Below, piece after piece: positions 49,031 to 60,087 of a stretch of 64,000 bases of DNA. The position numbers and the translations under genes are program-made. This DNA comes from Hygrophila difformis. Its lineage: Eukaryota; Streptophyta; Magnoliopsida; Lamiales; Acanthaceae. A model generated the notes under the pieces. The model was not told the origin of the DNA, ran no database searches, and saw only the letters and a list, made by a program, of their open reading frames with translations. How positions within the stretch are numbered: position 1 is the stretch's first letter; the number at the start of each line of letters is the position of its first letter. Location: contig JAOANR010000003.1 of assembly GCA_030278955.1 (NCBI GenBank), positions 62,634,195-62,698,194 on the forward strand, read 5' to 3'.

Positions 49031-49502
49031 GTCTACCATCCTTAAGAATCAACTTCGTTCTCGAAGTTGCGCTTTAGCTTCTCGCGAGCTAAGAACTAAG
49101 GTCCTTTCGTTCGTTTCGGTTTTTCTTTATTTTTATGTTGTGATATTGTGACTGAACCCAAAATTGAAATTTCCAAGTTGCCTACGTACCCTGTGAAGGG
49201 ATCAAGTCATTACGTAGTTCAAAACAATTTGAATTTATTTATTTTGGATTGGATACATATTGTCGAGTCGAACACAAAAATAAATGCAGTTATTCTCATC
49301 GCACGAATTAAATTTTCGCTTCGATGTGTGAAGACTTCTTACGGGGTATCACATCCTCTCCCCTTTAGGACTTCAGTTATGTCCCCATAAATGCCTATAC
49401 ATTATTCTCAAGAAGATTCGGGTTTTGGTCTTGTTGAGGGTTCTGATATTGACTCTGAGGGGATTGATGCCCTTGGTTGTTGCCATTTCGACCGTCGGGG
49501 TT
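49031..49502 (-). other. Gypsy-type element region between gag and 3' LTR
   Basis: Non-coding. On the minus strand a purine tract AAGGGGAGAGGATGTGATAC lies at about 49342-49361, followed by sequence that does not match the LTR here. Another degraded purine tract (TTAAGGATGGTAGAC) sits directly before the 3' LTR at 49031-49045. The first tract looks like the primer site of a different or deleted LTR, so this spacer may mark a recombination or deletion scar. Confidence 0.5.
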
Positions 49503-50576
49503 CTATGGCTTCTTAAGTCGAGCGGTCACATCCTCTCTCTTGTTGATGTTCACTATCCGCGTCCGGCAGTCACGCAGCCGATGACCAAGTCGACCACATC
49601 GAAAGCATGCTCCAAGCTTAGGGCATCCCCTCGCATAATGTGGTGTACCACACTTCGGACATGGTGGCGCATAGTCACCATGGTTGAAGACTATCCCATT
49701 GTTTCCTCCATTGTCATCTTGATGTGGTTTGTTCGAGTTTCCACGGAAATGGTCATTATTCCTCTTGTATTCTCCTTGTGGTCCTAGGTTAGTCTCTCAT
49801 ACCGTTTTTCGTTTCAGTCCTTGAACTCGTGCAACCGCTACCGCACGATCATACACAACTTGTAGGTCAGGGTAGTGCTCACCCGTGATCACCTCTCTAA
49901 CAGATAGGTTCAGTCCCATCTCGAACTTCCGTGCCTTTTCTATATCAGTCGGCACCAGTCTCGGCGCAAACCGCACCAACTCCTTGAAACAGTTATAGTA
50001 CTGTTGGACCGTTTTTCCTCCTTGCCTCAGTGTCAGGAATTCCTCATACATAGCAGCCTTCGTGCTCATGGGATAAAAGCGGTCCCTAATCAGATCCATG
50101 AATTCTACCCATGAGTAGGGCTCGTCATACTCCGTTAATTTCCCTTGGGTGGATTGTCACCAATCATCCGCCTCTCATCCTAAGTAGTATGAGGCTACGT
50201 GAACCTTTTCCCCGCCGGGACACTTTACGGCGTTCAGCAGCTTATCGAACGTCCGTATCCATTCCTCTAGGTTGTCCGGGTCCTCTTCGCCGGCGTAGTG
50301 TTGCGGTTGGTAGGGATTCACCATCGCCAAGTAGTTCCTGCGAACCTGTGGTGGAGGCATCGCCGCAGCTTGTTCTTGATTTACTTGCGTATTTCCTACC
50401 GCGACTAAGTCTTCCTCTATGGTCCGTATGTGGTCGCCCACGTTGTTCGGTGCGGGGGCTGCTTGCTCACCTTGGTTTTGATCACCCACATTTTGAGCTG
50501 GCTCAGTGGGGTATTGTGGCACTTCATTAGTGTTTTGTTGAACACGTTGGTTCCGTGGTCTTCCCGTTGGTGCCAT
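49503..50576 (-). pseudogene. Gypsy-type Gag (decayed)
   Basis: The minus frame starts at 50576 (MAPTGRPRNQRVQQN). A retrotransposon gag core follows (YQPQHYAGEEDPDNLEEWIR, then FDLIRDRFYPMST-type and LRQGGKTVQQYYNCFKELVR), ending in two CCHC knuckles at about 49600-49690 (CPKCGTPHYARGC and CFRCGRLGHRLRDC). The same frame has TGA codons near 50173, 50155 and 49795, and closes with TAG at 49503. It is therefore broken. Capsid-forming Gag is the structural protein of the element's particles. Confidence 0.85.
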
Positions 50577-50946
50577 TCTGTTACAAATTCACAAGGGTTA
50601 GATCCTAAGGAATTGATAGTGTATTTAAGTAGTGCTGTTAAATCAACAGGTGACGTTAGGAGTTGTTTAATGTATGGTGTTTTGTTGTTGTTGTTGTTTG
50701 ATGCATGGCGCGCTTTTTTTTTTTTTAAAAAAAAATTGAATTTTGAACTTCTGGATTGTGGTTCGGAAAATCCGTCAAGATTTTTGGAATAATAAGAGTG
50801 TTGTAATAATATGTAGGAACTTGCATTTTATTTCTCCATATAAGGAATCTTCGTGCCAAAAATAGGAATGAAATAGTACTTCTATTTCTCGGAAAAGGGA
50901 TAACTAGACAAAAGTAGATAGATGGCGTTCATAATCTTCAGTCTCC

Positions 50947-51282
50947 CTAAGCCTCGTGTGTAGGGTCTTCCTCCGTTGGGCTTGGGACTGGGCTCGGCTC
51001 CGCTAAATGATTCTCCACGGGACAGAATGGTATTAGGATGTCGGTAAGGTGGAGCAGATCCATCCCTTGGGCCTCGATCCTATCTATCATTGCTTCGTTT
51101 CGTTCGGTAAGTTTTTGCACTTGGGCCTCTAGGTTATTTATGCGTTCATGGTCAGCCGCTCTTAAATTCCAGAAGTGTTGTAGGTCAGCTTCAAGTTGAG
51201 CTATGCGGTGTTTAAAGTATCGTATATTCTGTTGGGAGTCAATGTACGCGTCCATCGTTTTCATCATTAGGTTGCTCGACAA
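50947..51282 (-). CDS. Small coiled-coil ORF upstream of gag
   Basis: This 111-codon minus frame lies between the primer site and gag. It reads as a helical, likely coiled-coil protein (for example FKHRIAQLEADLQHFW and INNLEAQVQKLTERNEAMID) followed by a Pro-rich acidic tail. I do not recognise a family. Extra ORFs upstream of gag occur in some plant LTR elements. It is open, unlike gag, but expression is unproven. Confidence 0.45.
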   Translation of the reverse strand: MSSNLMMKTMDAYIDSQQNIRYFKHRIAQLEADLQHFWNLRAADHERINNLEAQVQKLTERNEAMIDRIEAQGMDLLHLTDILIPFCPVENHLAEPSPVPSPTEEDPTHEA

Positions 51283-51862
51283 GTCACAATATATCTTCTA
51301 GGTGAAGATCTATGGATAAAGGTAGAGAATGGATATGCGCATGCTAAGCATAGACGATCAACATCTAAAACTAAGGCACAATTAGTCTTAAGCTAGTGCT
51401 TTTAAGTCAAGACGAATACTAGAGCGAGAGTGCTATCTAGTGTCAACAAAATGGGTTAGAGTTAGAACATGTCTAGAGTAAGGTTAGGGAATGCAAGAAT
51501 TTTAAATATATATGCAAATATGCATATGCAACCCCCAATAAAATCTAATATATGTAATGCATTTAATTATCCATGGGCCTTTAAAAATAAATTTACTCCA
51601 TGGATAAATTTTAAAAGAGGTAAAATGTTTTGGGCCACTATATTGGGCCAAAAGTAATAATTCCTTTGGGCTCAAACTAAAAATATGGGTATTGAACCAA
51701 CATAGTAATTAAATATTGAGCTAAAAATTTGGGTTAGAAAATTTTGGGCTCAAAAATGATAATCTTAAAATAATAATAATTTTAAAAATAATTATTTTAA
51801 AAATAATACTAGTTTAAAAATAATAGTTTAAAATATTAATAATAGCTTTAAAAATATTCCGG

Positions 51863-51876
51863 GCTCTGATACCAAC
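51863..51876 (-). promoter_or_regulatory. Primer-binding site for initiator tRNA-Met
   Basis: On the minus strand TTGGTATCAGAGC follows the LTR end (TGTTACA, then AA/G) by 1-2 nt. TGGTATCAGAGC is the standard complement of the initiator tRNA-Met 3' end. This fixes the true LTR boundary at 51878. Confidence 0.9.
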
Positions 51877-51877
51877 T

Positions 51878-54599
51878 TGTAACACCCGATTTTGGTAACC
51901 CAGGTCGGGATGCCACCGCCACACCTCCCAAGCAAGACACGACTTCATTCGAGCTCACTTGAGAGATGCAAGGCTAAGGTATTTCACAAATAATTTAAAA
52001 ACAAGTCCGGAAATACTTAATTTAAAAATATTGTAACAACATCTATGCACGATAATAATTAAATTTGCAGCGGAAAATAAATATGGACCAACATGGTCAA
52101 AACATCGGGTTAAACAGGCCCGATATGCAAGTCATGTGAATGATGAAATAATTGTCCAAAATATTCCCCCAATGCATGATCATGCTCCGTGCTCTGTAAT
52201 AGAAAAATATAAAACAACATTTATCAGTATATAAAATACTGAGTAAGACAATCCCTAACGTAGCAATAAAGGGGTTTTAAAAATCTTAACAATTAACTAT
52301 ATTCCTACTCATGCATATTTAAAACATATAATTTAATAAGAATTAAATTCACATAATTCTAATGGCACAATTAAATTTAAAAATAATAAAATTTAGGCAT
52401 AGGTATAAATTTAAAGCATGACTTAAATAAATCATAACATGAGTAAAAACATAAATTAAAAATTTAAGTCTTTTAATTTTTCATCACGCCACAATCTCGA
52501 CAATATCTTGTTTAGCCGGTGATCCGGCGGCCGCAGCCGTTTCGTAAGTTTCAGCCGGTGATCCGGCTGCCCCAGCCGTTTCGTAAGTTTCGTTTAGCCG
52601 GTGCTCCGGCGGCCATAGCCTATCCGCCATACCCAGTAACACTCCGGAGTCTCGAGAAACCCATACGGATATCCCGAGAGTGTAGGCCCATATATATCGC
52701 CGTTTTGGCATAATTTCTCAGTATATTTCTTTCGTCTATTTAGGCACGAAGTTTCAAGCTAGAGGAGCACCCTGCAGAGCACTCACCCCTTGCTTAGTAG
52801 CCGATATCATTTTCAACTTAGTGTAACGGGATTTTTGAAAATTTATTTTTATCATTCAAAAGAAAAACTCGTTCATTTGTGTGAAAATCAAAATCCATCA
52901 AGTTTAGTACAAACTCGTCACAGTTTACGCCTTTTTCGTTTAAAAATTCATTTCATAGGCGATCAACATGAAATTCGCACAGTGTATCAAAAACATATTA
53001 AAAAACAACTTTTGTGTTTTAAGTTTCTTGAAATTAGGTAAGGAAACGAGTCGAATTTTACAATCTTTTCAAAAATTAAAATCTGTCAGTTTACCGGTAA
53101 CAGCGTACCATTTTTAAATCATGTTTTTGACCTAGCAAACGAACTCCAAAATTTATGAATATTTATAGGCACTTACAAGACACCAAAATAAATAAGTTTT
53201 ATTAGAGGCATTTTATCCAACATCATTTTGGATTGAATCAGATTTGCACCTTAAGTTCGATTAGAAATCTGTCAAAATTTTCTTTCAAAAACGCAGACTG
53301 TTCAGACCGATTTTGAATACTCAAACTTTAACAAAAATTAAAAAATTTTACGGACATAATCTTGAGATATTTATCTACAACTTTTATTTTTACATCAAAG
53401 ATTAGTTGGACCGGAGGTAATAGAAAAATCCACATTAAGTTCGAATAGACATTCTGTCAGGATTTCGAAAAATTTGTATAAACTCAGAAAATTTCAAACG
53501 GGATTGGGGTACAAAACTTGATGAAAATATGTAAAAATTTTACACAACCTAGATTAAGATGTTAGGAACAAATCTTCAGTTTGGAGTTTTTTGTTTCGGA
53601 TTCTCGAAATAGGAGTTTTCCTGGGATTTCAGAAATCGCGCAAAGGTGAATCTTTTAGGTTCGATTTTCATATTTTGATTAAATCTAGTGTTACGAACGA
53701 TCCTAAGCCACCGAAATTGATACGTAAGGCATTGACTTACAGTAGGTGAGATCTAGGTTGTCACAGGTTCGATCGGCCGCCTACGGTTGCTACGACCACG
53801 TCCAAATCACTCCGTCTCCTCTCCTTTGGCCCCGATTTGTGTTTTTAAGAGTAGAAACCAAACGTTAGAGTCTTAATTCGACGAAAATCATGAAACAAAG
53901 ATTCAAGACTACATCTTACCACTACTAGGGTCTGACCACTTCTTTTCCATGTCTTCCTTGCTCTGGTTTGCTCGTCGGAAGTTCAAGAACACAAGGATTT
54001 GGGGTTTTCGGGTAGGATGAAGTTTGGGAGTGAATGTGAGGGGGTTTGGAGGGTGAATTAGGGTTAGATAATCTGATAAAAGGGTATTAGGATCACCAAA
54101 ATTCGTCCAAAATACCTTTCCCCCGTTGGTGATCGTGTTTCCATAGTCGGGGGTCGAAAATATGGCAAGAAATCGCCAAAACGCGCAAGATGATCGCAGG
54201 CTGTCACCCGGCGCGCCCTTGGCGCGGAATTGACAAAACGCGCGGCCACCGCGCGAGCTCCGGCTGGGCTGCGGCCTGGGCCGGGCCGTGCGATCCGTCG
54301 GGCATTTTCTCCTCTCTTTTGGGCTTCTATCCTCTTACGTTTTCGGGCTCAATTTTTCGGGCAGTTCTCGGATTGTAAATTCCCATCTTTAAATTTATTT
54401 CGAACTCGAAATCAATTCGTATTTGAAATCTTGAATCCGTCGAGTTTGGATTTGTCGACTTTGAATTCGTCGACTTTTGACTCCCGTGCAATGATTTATT
54501 TATTTAAATCATTTCCGACTTCACGGATTTTTGGAATTAAAATTCCCTTGCTCTTCGAATTTAATTCCATTTCTTTTTATAAAAATTGCGGGTATTACA
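51878..54599 (-). repeat. 5' LTR of Gypsy-type element (complete, 2.7 kb)
   Basis: It runs from TGTAACACCC (51878) to GGGTATTACA (54599), so the ends are inverse copies. A GC-rich tandem of about 45 bp, three units of AGCCGGTG(A/C)TCCGGC, lies at about 52512-52615. It is unusually large for a plant LTR. Confidence 0.85.
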
Positions 54600-54717
54600 T
54601 TAAATATCCACCTTTAGAATTTTTACTTGTACCAAACTTGAGTTATTAGCAGTTTAAATTTTACATTGGACTGCATGCACTGTGGTTCTGTAGCAAATAA
54701 AAGAAAAACGGAGGAAG
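54600..54717 (+). mobile_element. Right half of Stowaway-like MITE
   Basis: It has ACTTGTACCAAACTTGAGTT, TTGGACTGCATGCA and an AAAAACGGAGGAAG end followed by TA, matching the right arm of the palindromic MITE family. It abuts the 5' LTR, so the Gypsy-type element was inserted into this MITE. Confidence 0.65.
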
Positions 54718-55167
54718 TAATATATAAATATTGGTAATAAAAATGTTGGTAGATTTTTATGCAATGTATAGATGATGTACTCATGTAATGCTTAAAATAG
54801 TTTAAGGAGGTTGGGGAATGTAATCGACGCAATTAAATTGAACATTTTATTTGTTAAATTGGACAATTTTATTCATATTGTCCATATTTTCCGCCAATTG
54901 AGCGGGAAAATACTAGTACAATAATATCGATTGCGTGCTAATTCTATTTCATTGGCCCTATCGGCTATATTATATCGTCGTCTTTCTAATACTAACTACT
55001 AAGCCTAAACATATAACCCTGGTCTACTATTTAATATACTTATTCAACTCATTCATGTCTCAATAATTCAATATATATTCCTCTTTGTTCTTGTATAGAT
55101 GCATATAGTAGGTATATAAAGTAATCCAATTATATATATGCATATGCACACGTCACTTTTATGTAGC
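54718..55167. other. Intergenic sequence, no feature seen
   Basis: AT-rich. No gene or element ends were recognised. Confidence 0.4.
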
Positions 55168-56337
55168 GGGGCGTTTGGTTGAGGTATCTTTGATGTCCCT
55201 TGGGTAGGGATGAAAACGGTACGGATATGGTCGGATAATGTCGGATACGGATATTATCCATATTCCCCCCCCCGCGAATTTAGAATCGAATACGGATGGG
55301 CCGGATATGAATACGGTTTCGTATATTTCGAATTACGGATACGGTACGGATACATGACGGATATATGACAAATACGGATTCAATCGAATACAGATTATCG
55401 GATATTTTTTTATAATCTTTTTTGAAAATTTAATAATTTTTATAAAAATTATCGGATAATTTCATAATTTTTATAATTATTGTTAATTTTTAATTAATAA
55501 ATAATAAACTATTAATATATTTGGATATCCATATTTAAAATCCGGATAATATTCTATCAATTTTCGGATACGATCGGATATTATCGATACAATCATTCGG
55601 ATACGAATACGAATTCAGATATTAATAATACGAATGCGGTATCCAGCCGGATAGTCGGATACGGATTCAGATTCGAATATAATCGGATACGGCATCAGAT
55701 CGGTCGGATATTTACTGTATCGCTTTTATCCCTATCCTTGGGAATCTTCAGTCGGGAATGACACATTCCCACGTTTGGTTGGGGTAATCTTTTATGAAGA
55801 AATGTTAGATTACCAATCAAGTGTGAATATTGGTTTGTTTGATGGGAATCCGATTCCCTTGTAGAAGCCAGGTAATCTAAGATTACCAGGCATCCTCTAT
55901 TTCATATTACGTTAAATTGTCTTTTATACCCTTTAGAATTTTAAAACCATACATCAAATCATTTTAAAACTTAACCATTTTATTATTTTAGTAACCGTAG
56001 AAAACATATCAAGCCATCTTCCAAACCTAATGCATTATAAAATAATTTACAAAATGCAAATTTACAGAGGATGCAGAGGGATTTTATTATAAATGACGAA
56101 ATATTGAATGGAACGAGAAATAGGCTTCATAAGAACTATTAAATAATAATTTTGAATTAAGGGCGTTATGGTCTATTCTGTCATTTAGGAATTCGAAATT
56201 CCTAATCCAACCAAACACATTAATCTTAAAATACCAAAAAAAATAAGATTCTCAGTAATCTAACATTCCTAGCAATCTCACATTCCCAGCAATCACATTC
56301 CCACTCGCAATCCAAGATCCCTCCAACCAAACGCACC
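55168..56337. mobile_element. TIR element (Tourist-like) interrupted by a hAT element
   Basis: The ends are GGGGCGTTTGGTTGAGG (left) and CCTCCAACCAAACGCACC (right), near-inverse. The interior has CACATTCCCAGCAATCACAT and related motifs, as at 35182-35886. The left arm is split by the hAT element at 55205-55734. There is no coding sequence. Confidence 0.75.
55205..55734. mobile_element. hAT-type element with ACGGAT arrays, nested
   Basis: The ends are TAGGGATGAAAACGG and the complement of CTTTTATCCCTA. The flanks are CCCTTGGG (55197-55204) and TCCTTGGG (55735-55742), an 8-bp duplication with one mismatch. Dense ATACGGATA / CGGATA repeats occur near both ends, with an AT-rich middle. It is 530 bp and non-coding. 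Confidence 0.82.
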
Positions 56338-56414
56338 GTAATATCTCAATCTATTCTAGGATAATTATAGTAATATTATTAAATCTTATTGAATCATATT
56401 ATATTTGCCATTTA

Positions 56415-56774
56415 GTCAGTTCTGCATGCAGCTTTTGGGAGTTTTTGGGAGTTTTTAGTAGCTTTAGCTTTTATTTCAAAACAAAAGCCCCGTTTTGTAC
56501 GGTAGTTTTTGGGAGCTTTTGGAAGCTTCTTTTTAGAAGCTACTTCTTGTAGAGTTAAAAATAAGCTAGCAAGGTTTCTTATGTCCAATTACAATTTTAA
56601 CCCAATAACTAATCCACTACCCAGTAGTCTACATAAATATTTGTTCTTTTATGTCATTTCATACATTTTTTGACAGCTACAACTAGTTGTACATAATACT
56701 TAAATAGAACTGATAACTAAAGCTCCCACAACTCCAGCTCCCTCAAGCTCACAGCTACAGCTCATAACAGACTC
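56415..56774. mobile_element. Tourist-like MITE, second copy
   Basis: TTA flanks both sides (56412-56414 and 56775-56777). The ends are GTCAGTTCTGCATGCAGC and the complement of GAGTCTGTTATGAGC. The internal AGCTTTTGGGAG and GACAGCTACAACTAGTTGTA sequence matches 46945-47353. It is 360 bp. Confidence 0.85.
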
Positions 56775-56816
56775 TTATCATGCTACATAAAGCTGCACAT
56801 GGGAGGAGTTAGGGTG

Positions 56817-57728
56817 TGTTGAGTCATGTGTTTTGACGGAAGTTCAAAGTCGATGATCGAACCTATACTATGAACCACCCGGCTGTAGCTTATTCCAGTG
56901 CAAATCGGCTCTTTTGGGGGATTCTTATTGACATTTCCATACATGTACACCTTACCAGGCAAAGGGTGCATATGGAAAGAGAAACAAGAGAATTAAGGAA
57001 AAGAGTGTTTTCCTTACCTGGATGGCTGCTGAACCTCTATAGAAAGGAATTTCTGCATTCTTTGGACATGGATGAGATTTACACAGAAAACATTTTAGAG
57101 AATACGTCCAGAAAGATGTGAGGAGAAAGACGAGTTCTCCAGCATGCCTTCATCGAATTCATATCATTTGGCTGGAGAACTCAACATTATTTGAATGTCA
57201 TTGAGCCTTGGGCAAATCAAGATCGAGAAGATTGAATTCGGGCCCTTTGAGTGGAGTTGGTGATAACACTCACGAGGACTGTCCAAGGCTTTCACTTTGG
57301 TTACCCGCGCTTGATTCAACTACATCATTTGGAGGGGTTGCTTCAAAGGTCTCGACGAGGGAAACTTAAAAATGGTCTTCTTTGAGGAATTACAATAGGT
57401 TGGAGATACGTATAACAAAAATGGGGAAGTTTTTTTTCACTACAATTATCCGCTTGACGATTGGAGTGAAGACATAAGTTTTTATTGATGTGTGGTTGTT
57501 TGCCATGGTTGAAACAAATAGTGAAAACACATCCTGGATTGGTATCCCCCAGGCATAGGCCGAACTGGATTAACAACTTCTCTTGTCTTTATATTTCTTT
57601 ATGCATGTTTATTATTTCCATTATGCTTGATATTGGTATCGTTAACTTGTGTGTTCGTTGTTTGTGATAGAACACTTAAGTGAACCTCGGCATAAGGAAT
57701 ATAACTTGCTAGATCTGTGAACCCAACA
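56817..57728 (+). repeat. SIRE-like Copia LTR (isolated)
   Basis: It starts TGTTGAGTCATGTG and ends GAACCCAACA, with a primer site right after. Inside, CCTGGATTGGTATCCCC, AGGCCGAACTGG and AACAACTTCTCTTG are shared with the minus-strand LTR at 58786-59725. No pol follows, so the element is truncated after its leader. Small frames in this LTR are not genes. Confidence 0.7.
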
Positions 57729-57730
57729 AT

Positions 57731-57742
57731 TGATATCAGAGC
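57731..57742 (+). promoter_or_regulatory. Primer-binding site after SIRE-like LTR
   Basis: TGATATCAGAGC lies 2 nt after the LTR end. It differs at one base from the initiator tRNA-Met complement. About 100 bp of leader follows (ATG near 57757), then the element breaks off. Confidence 0.75.
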
Positions 57743-57939
57743 ATATCTTCCAATGTATGGCGTCGTAGATCTCGACCGAAAAAGGACCTAATAGGGTGCA
57801 CATGAATTTTAACCGGTATGTATGGGAGAATGTAGCTAGATTGTTTATTTGGTTTTATAATAAATAGATGCAAAGTAGTAGTTTTAACCATTATGCCATT
57901 GGAGTTCAAATTAGTTATTTTTTGTTCAGTTATTTCTAT

Positions 57940-58112
57940 ATATTTTTTTTGGAGGAGTAGTTAAAGGTCTGGAAAGGGGTGGTGAGAGCCCATGTCACAT
58001 AAATTACAAAGGAAAGAAATGTGAGGGATAGAGGGCTGGGTGGAGATTCGAATCCCCAACCTATAGATTTGGAGTCGGGGGACTTGACCACTATGATAAG
58101 TACCCAACCCCT
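57940..58112 (-). mobile_element. tRNA-derived SINE, copy 2
   Basis: On the minus strand: GGTTGGGTACTTATCATAGT then GGTCAAG (A-box region), GGGGATTCGAATCTCCACCC (B box), then CAGCCCTCTATC, TTTCCTTTGTAATTTATGTG and GGGCTCTC. The body matches copy 1 at 25925-26108, and an A-rich tail is present (T run on + near 57940). Boundaries are approximate. Confidence 0.7.
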
Positions 58113-58785
58113 TTTATAGATTATTTCAGCTAAGCTATCATTAATATATAATATAATTAATCTATACGACGTATACAATTTAATGTAATGCGAATGAATA
58201 ATTTAGTAATTTTATATAGTTTGTTTAATTTATCTATTTTGCAATAAATATTACTTTTTATTTATTTATTTAATTAAGCAGTCAATAATATATAATTCAT
58301 CGAACTGTCATGTACAATTTGCCTTTTTTTTTGTGCAGCAAATTACTTATTTCAGCTATCAGTTATATAAAATTTATTTAATTGCTATGTACATTTCATT
58401 TAATTACTTCCATATACTGTACAATTTATCTCACAGCCATGTAAATTCGTCTGTGTGTGCAGTGTATCGTCATGCCCCCGCCACCAAGTGTTGCTCTACT
58501 CATTGAGTGGGTAATGCGTGCAAAGAAAAAGAGGAAAATGATTTTTCTCAATTTTCCAAATTTGCAATTGATTGGATAGTAACAAAATAGTAGTACTATA
58601 TGTTATTGAATCTCAGCAACATAGAAATTGATTATTGAATCTCATAGTGTTAAGCTATAAAATTTATGTATAATCCGGCCGTCGTCGCCAGCACAAAAAC
58701 AAATATCTTATTAAGCATATCTTAATTATTTACACAAATTACAAATAAAAAATTTCAATCCTACAAGCCAAGTGAGGATGAATTT
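58113..58785. other. AT-rich spacer
   Basis: No gene, RNA or element ends recognised. Confidence 0.4.
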
Positions 58786-59725
58786 TGTTGGTCCACTTTT
58801 CGTCAAGACTAAGTATCTAAATCCCGACTGTTTGTTCAACCACACACTTAAATCAAATATTAGTAGGTTAGTTAACCAAAGTAAATAAGTGCAGTAAAGA
58901 AACAAGAACAAACAGAGAGTTGTTGACCCAGTTCGGCCCAAGGCCTACGTCTGGGGATACCAATCCAGGAGTGTTCCACTATGTGTTCGAACACCACGTT
59001 ACAACACGAACAATAGTGAACTAGTAATCTTTTACTCCAACACCCAAGCAGATGATCGATGGTACCAGAAACTCCCCTTTCTGGTGAGAATACTCCGATT
59101 CTTCTTCGACCCCTTGAAGATACCTCCTCCAAGTTTCTCTTGAGTGAACCTGTAAAAGATCCTCCCTTTGATGTAGCAATGTATGGGCAGTATCTTGTTG
59201 ACATGAACTTGAGTGTTGCCCTTGATTGAAAGTGTCGAAATCAATCAAGGGTGCTTAAGTGCTCGATGAGACGAATGACCACTCAAGTGACAATCTCCTT
59301 CACAAGTGATGAACCTCGCGGATGGGGTGAAGAGATTGAATGGGGATTTCTCACACGTTTTGCTATTGCTTTTCAAGAATAATGGAATCGGTGCTTGATC
59401 CACAGCTAATCGTCCTTCTTAAAAAGATGTTCGAAATCCCTGTTGCTATGGAAGGGAATACACTATCCCATAAATTCTTCCTCCTTCCATAGCCAATTCA
59501 TTCCTTACTCGGTTGGGAGGATTCGCTTGCCATAACTCGAACGTTCATCATAAGGAAATGATAGAAGACCGTTGGGGGGACGCTCCTAACCAAGCTGCAT
59601 TGGCCTTATCCGATTTGCAGAGATATCTTGCCAAGAATATTACGTGGATAAGACTAAGGGGTGGGGACCTATCTAGTGTTCATCATTGGGTTGGAACACA
59701 TTATCTCAAAATATGGGTACTAACA
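58786..59725 (-). repeat. 3' LTR of SIRE-type element
   Basis: On the minus strand it starts TGTTAGTACCCATATTTTGA at 59725 and ends GGACCAACA at 58786, with imperfect inverse ends (TGTTAGTAC and TGTTGGTCC). It is preceded by the purine tract. The length is 940 bp. Frames inside it are not genes. Confidence 0.8.
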
Positions 59726-59741
59726 ATCTTCCCCTTTTTGA
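59726..59741 (-). promoter_or_regulatory. Polypurine tract
   Basis: AAAAAGGGGAAGAT on the minus strand, immediately before the LTR start, at the plus-strand primer position. A second tract, AGAGGGGGAGAAGAT, lies at 60047-60061 just after the extra ORF. Confidence 0.75.
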
Positions 59742-60087
59742 CATAATGTGAGCCAGAAAGATCAAAGATCTCCCAATGATAAATCAATACAAGAGAAACA
59801 AATCACAGAGCCCCAACCACCAATACATAGCAACAAAAATCCCAGTCAACCTATCTAATGCTCCGTACAAATAGATAAACTAAAGCAGAGGAGCATGTAC
59901 AACAATACCAGCAGCAAACCAACGAGAGTCCAGAATAACAAATAACAAAAGCAACAACCGTCCTAGAGTTCACAAAACAAGTTCCAACATAAAGACAGAA
60001 CACAAAACATAAAACTTATCAGAGGCAGGCATCTTTGATCACGCGCATCTTCTCCCCCTCTGGATCACAATGTGGCAAAAATGCCGA

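Larger units (their letters stand above)
46722..54599 (-). mobile_element. Gypsy-type LTR element with gag but no pol
   Basis: The minus-strand layout is: 5' LTR (54599 down to 51878), a tRNA primer site (51863-51876), an upstream ORF, a decayed gag with two CCHC knuckles, about 450 bp of non-coding DNA, and a 3' LTR (49030 down to 46722). The 3' LTR lacks its outer ~800 bp, so no target duplication can be read. No protease, integrase or RT is visible. Small LTR elements with only gag are known in plants as TR-GAG elements; this fits that class or a pol-deleted Gypsy element. The 3' LTR contains a nested Tourist MITE (46945-47353). Confidence 0.85.

Noticed and set aside
46722..52681. LTR boundaries at TGTAGGCCC (46722 and 52681)
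   Set aside because: The tRNA primer site at 51863-51876 sits next to TGTAACACCC at 51878, which is the inverse of the other LTR end. The TGTAGG point is only where the left LTR is truncated.
57485..57667. Small ORF in the SIRE-like LTR
   Set aside because: Lies wholly within LTR sequence shared with 58786-59725; no independent coding evidence.
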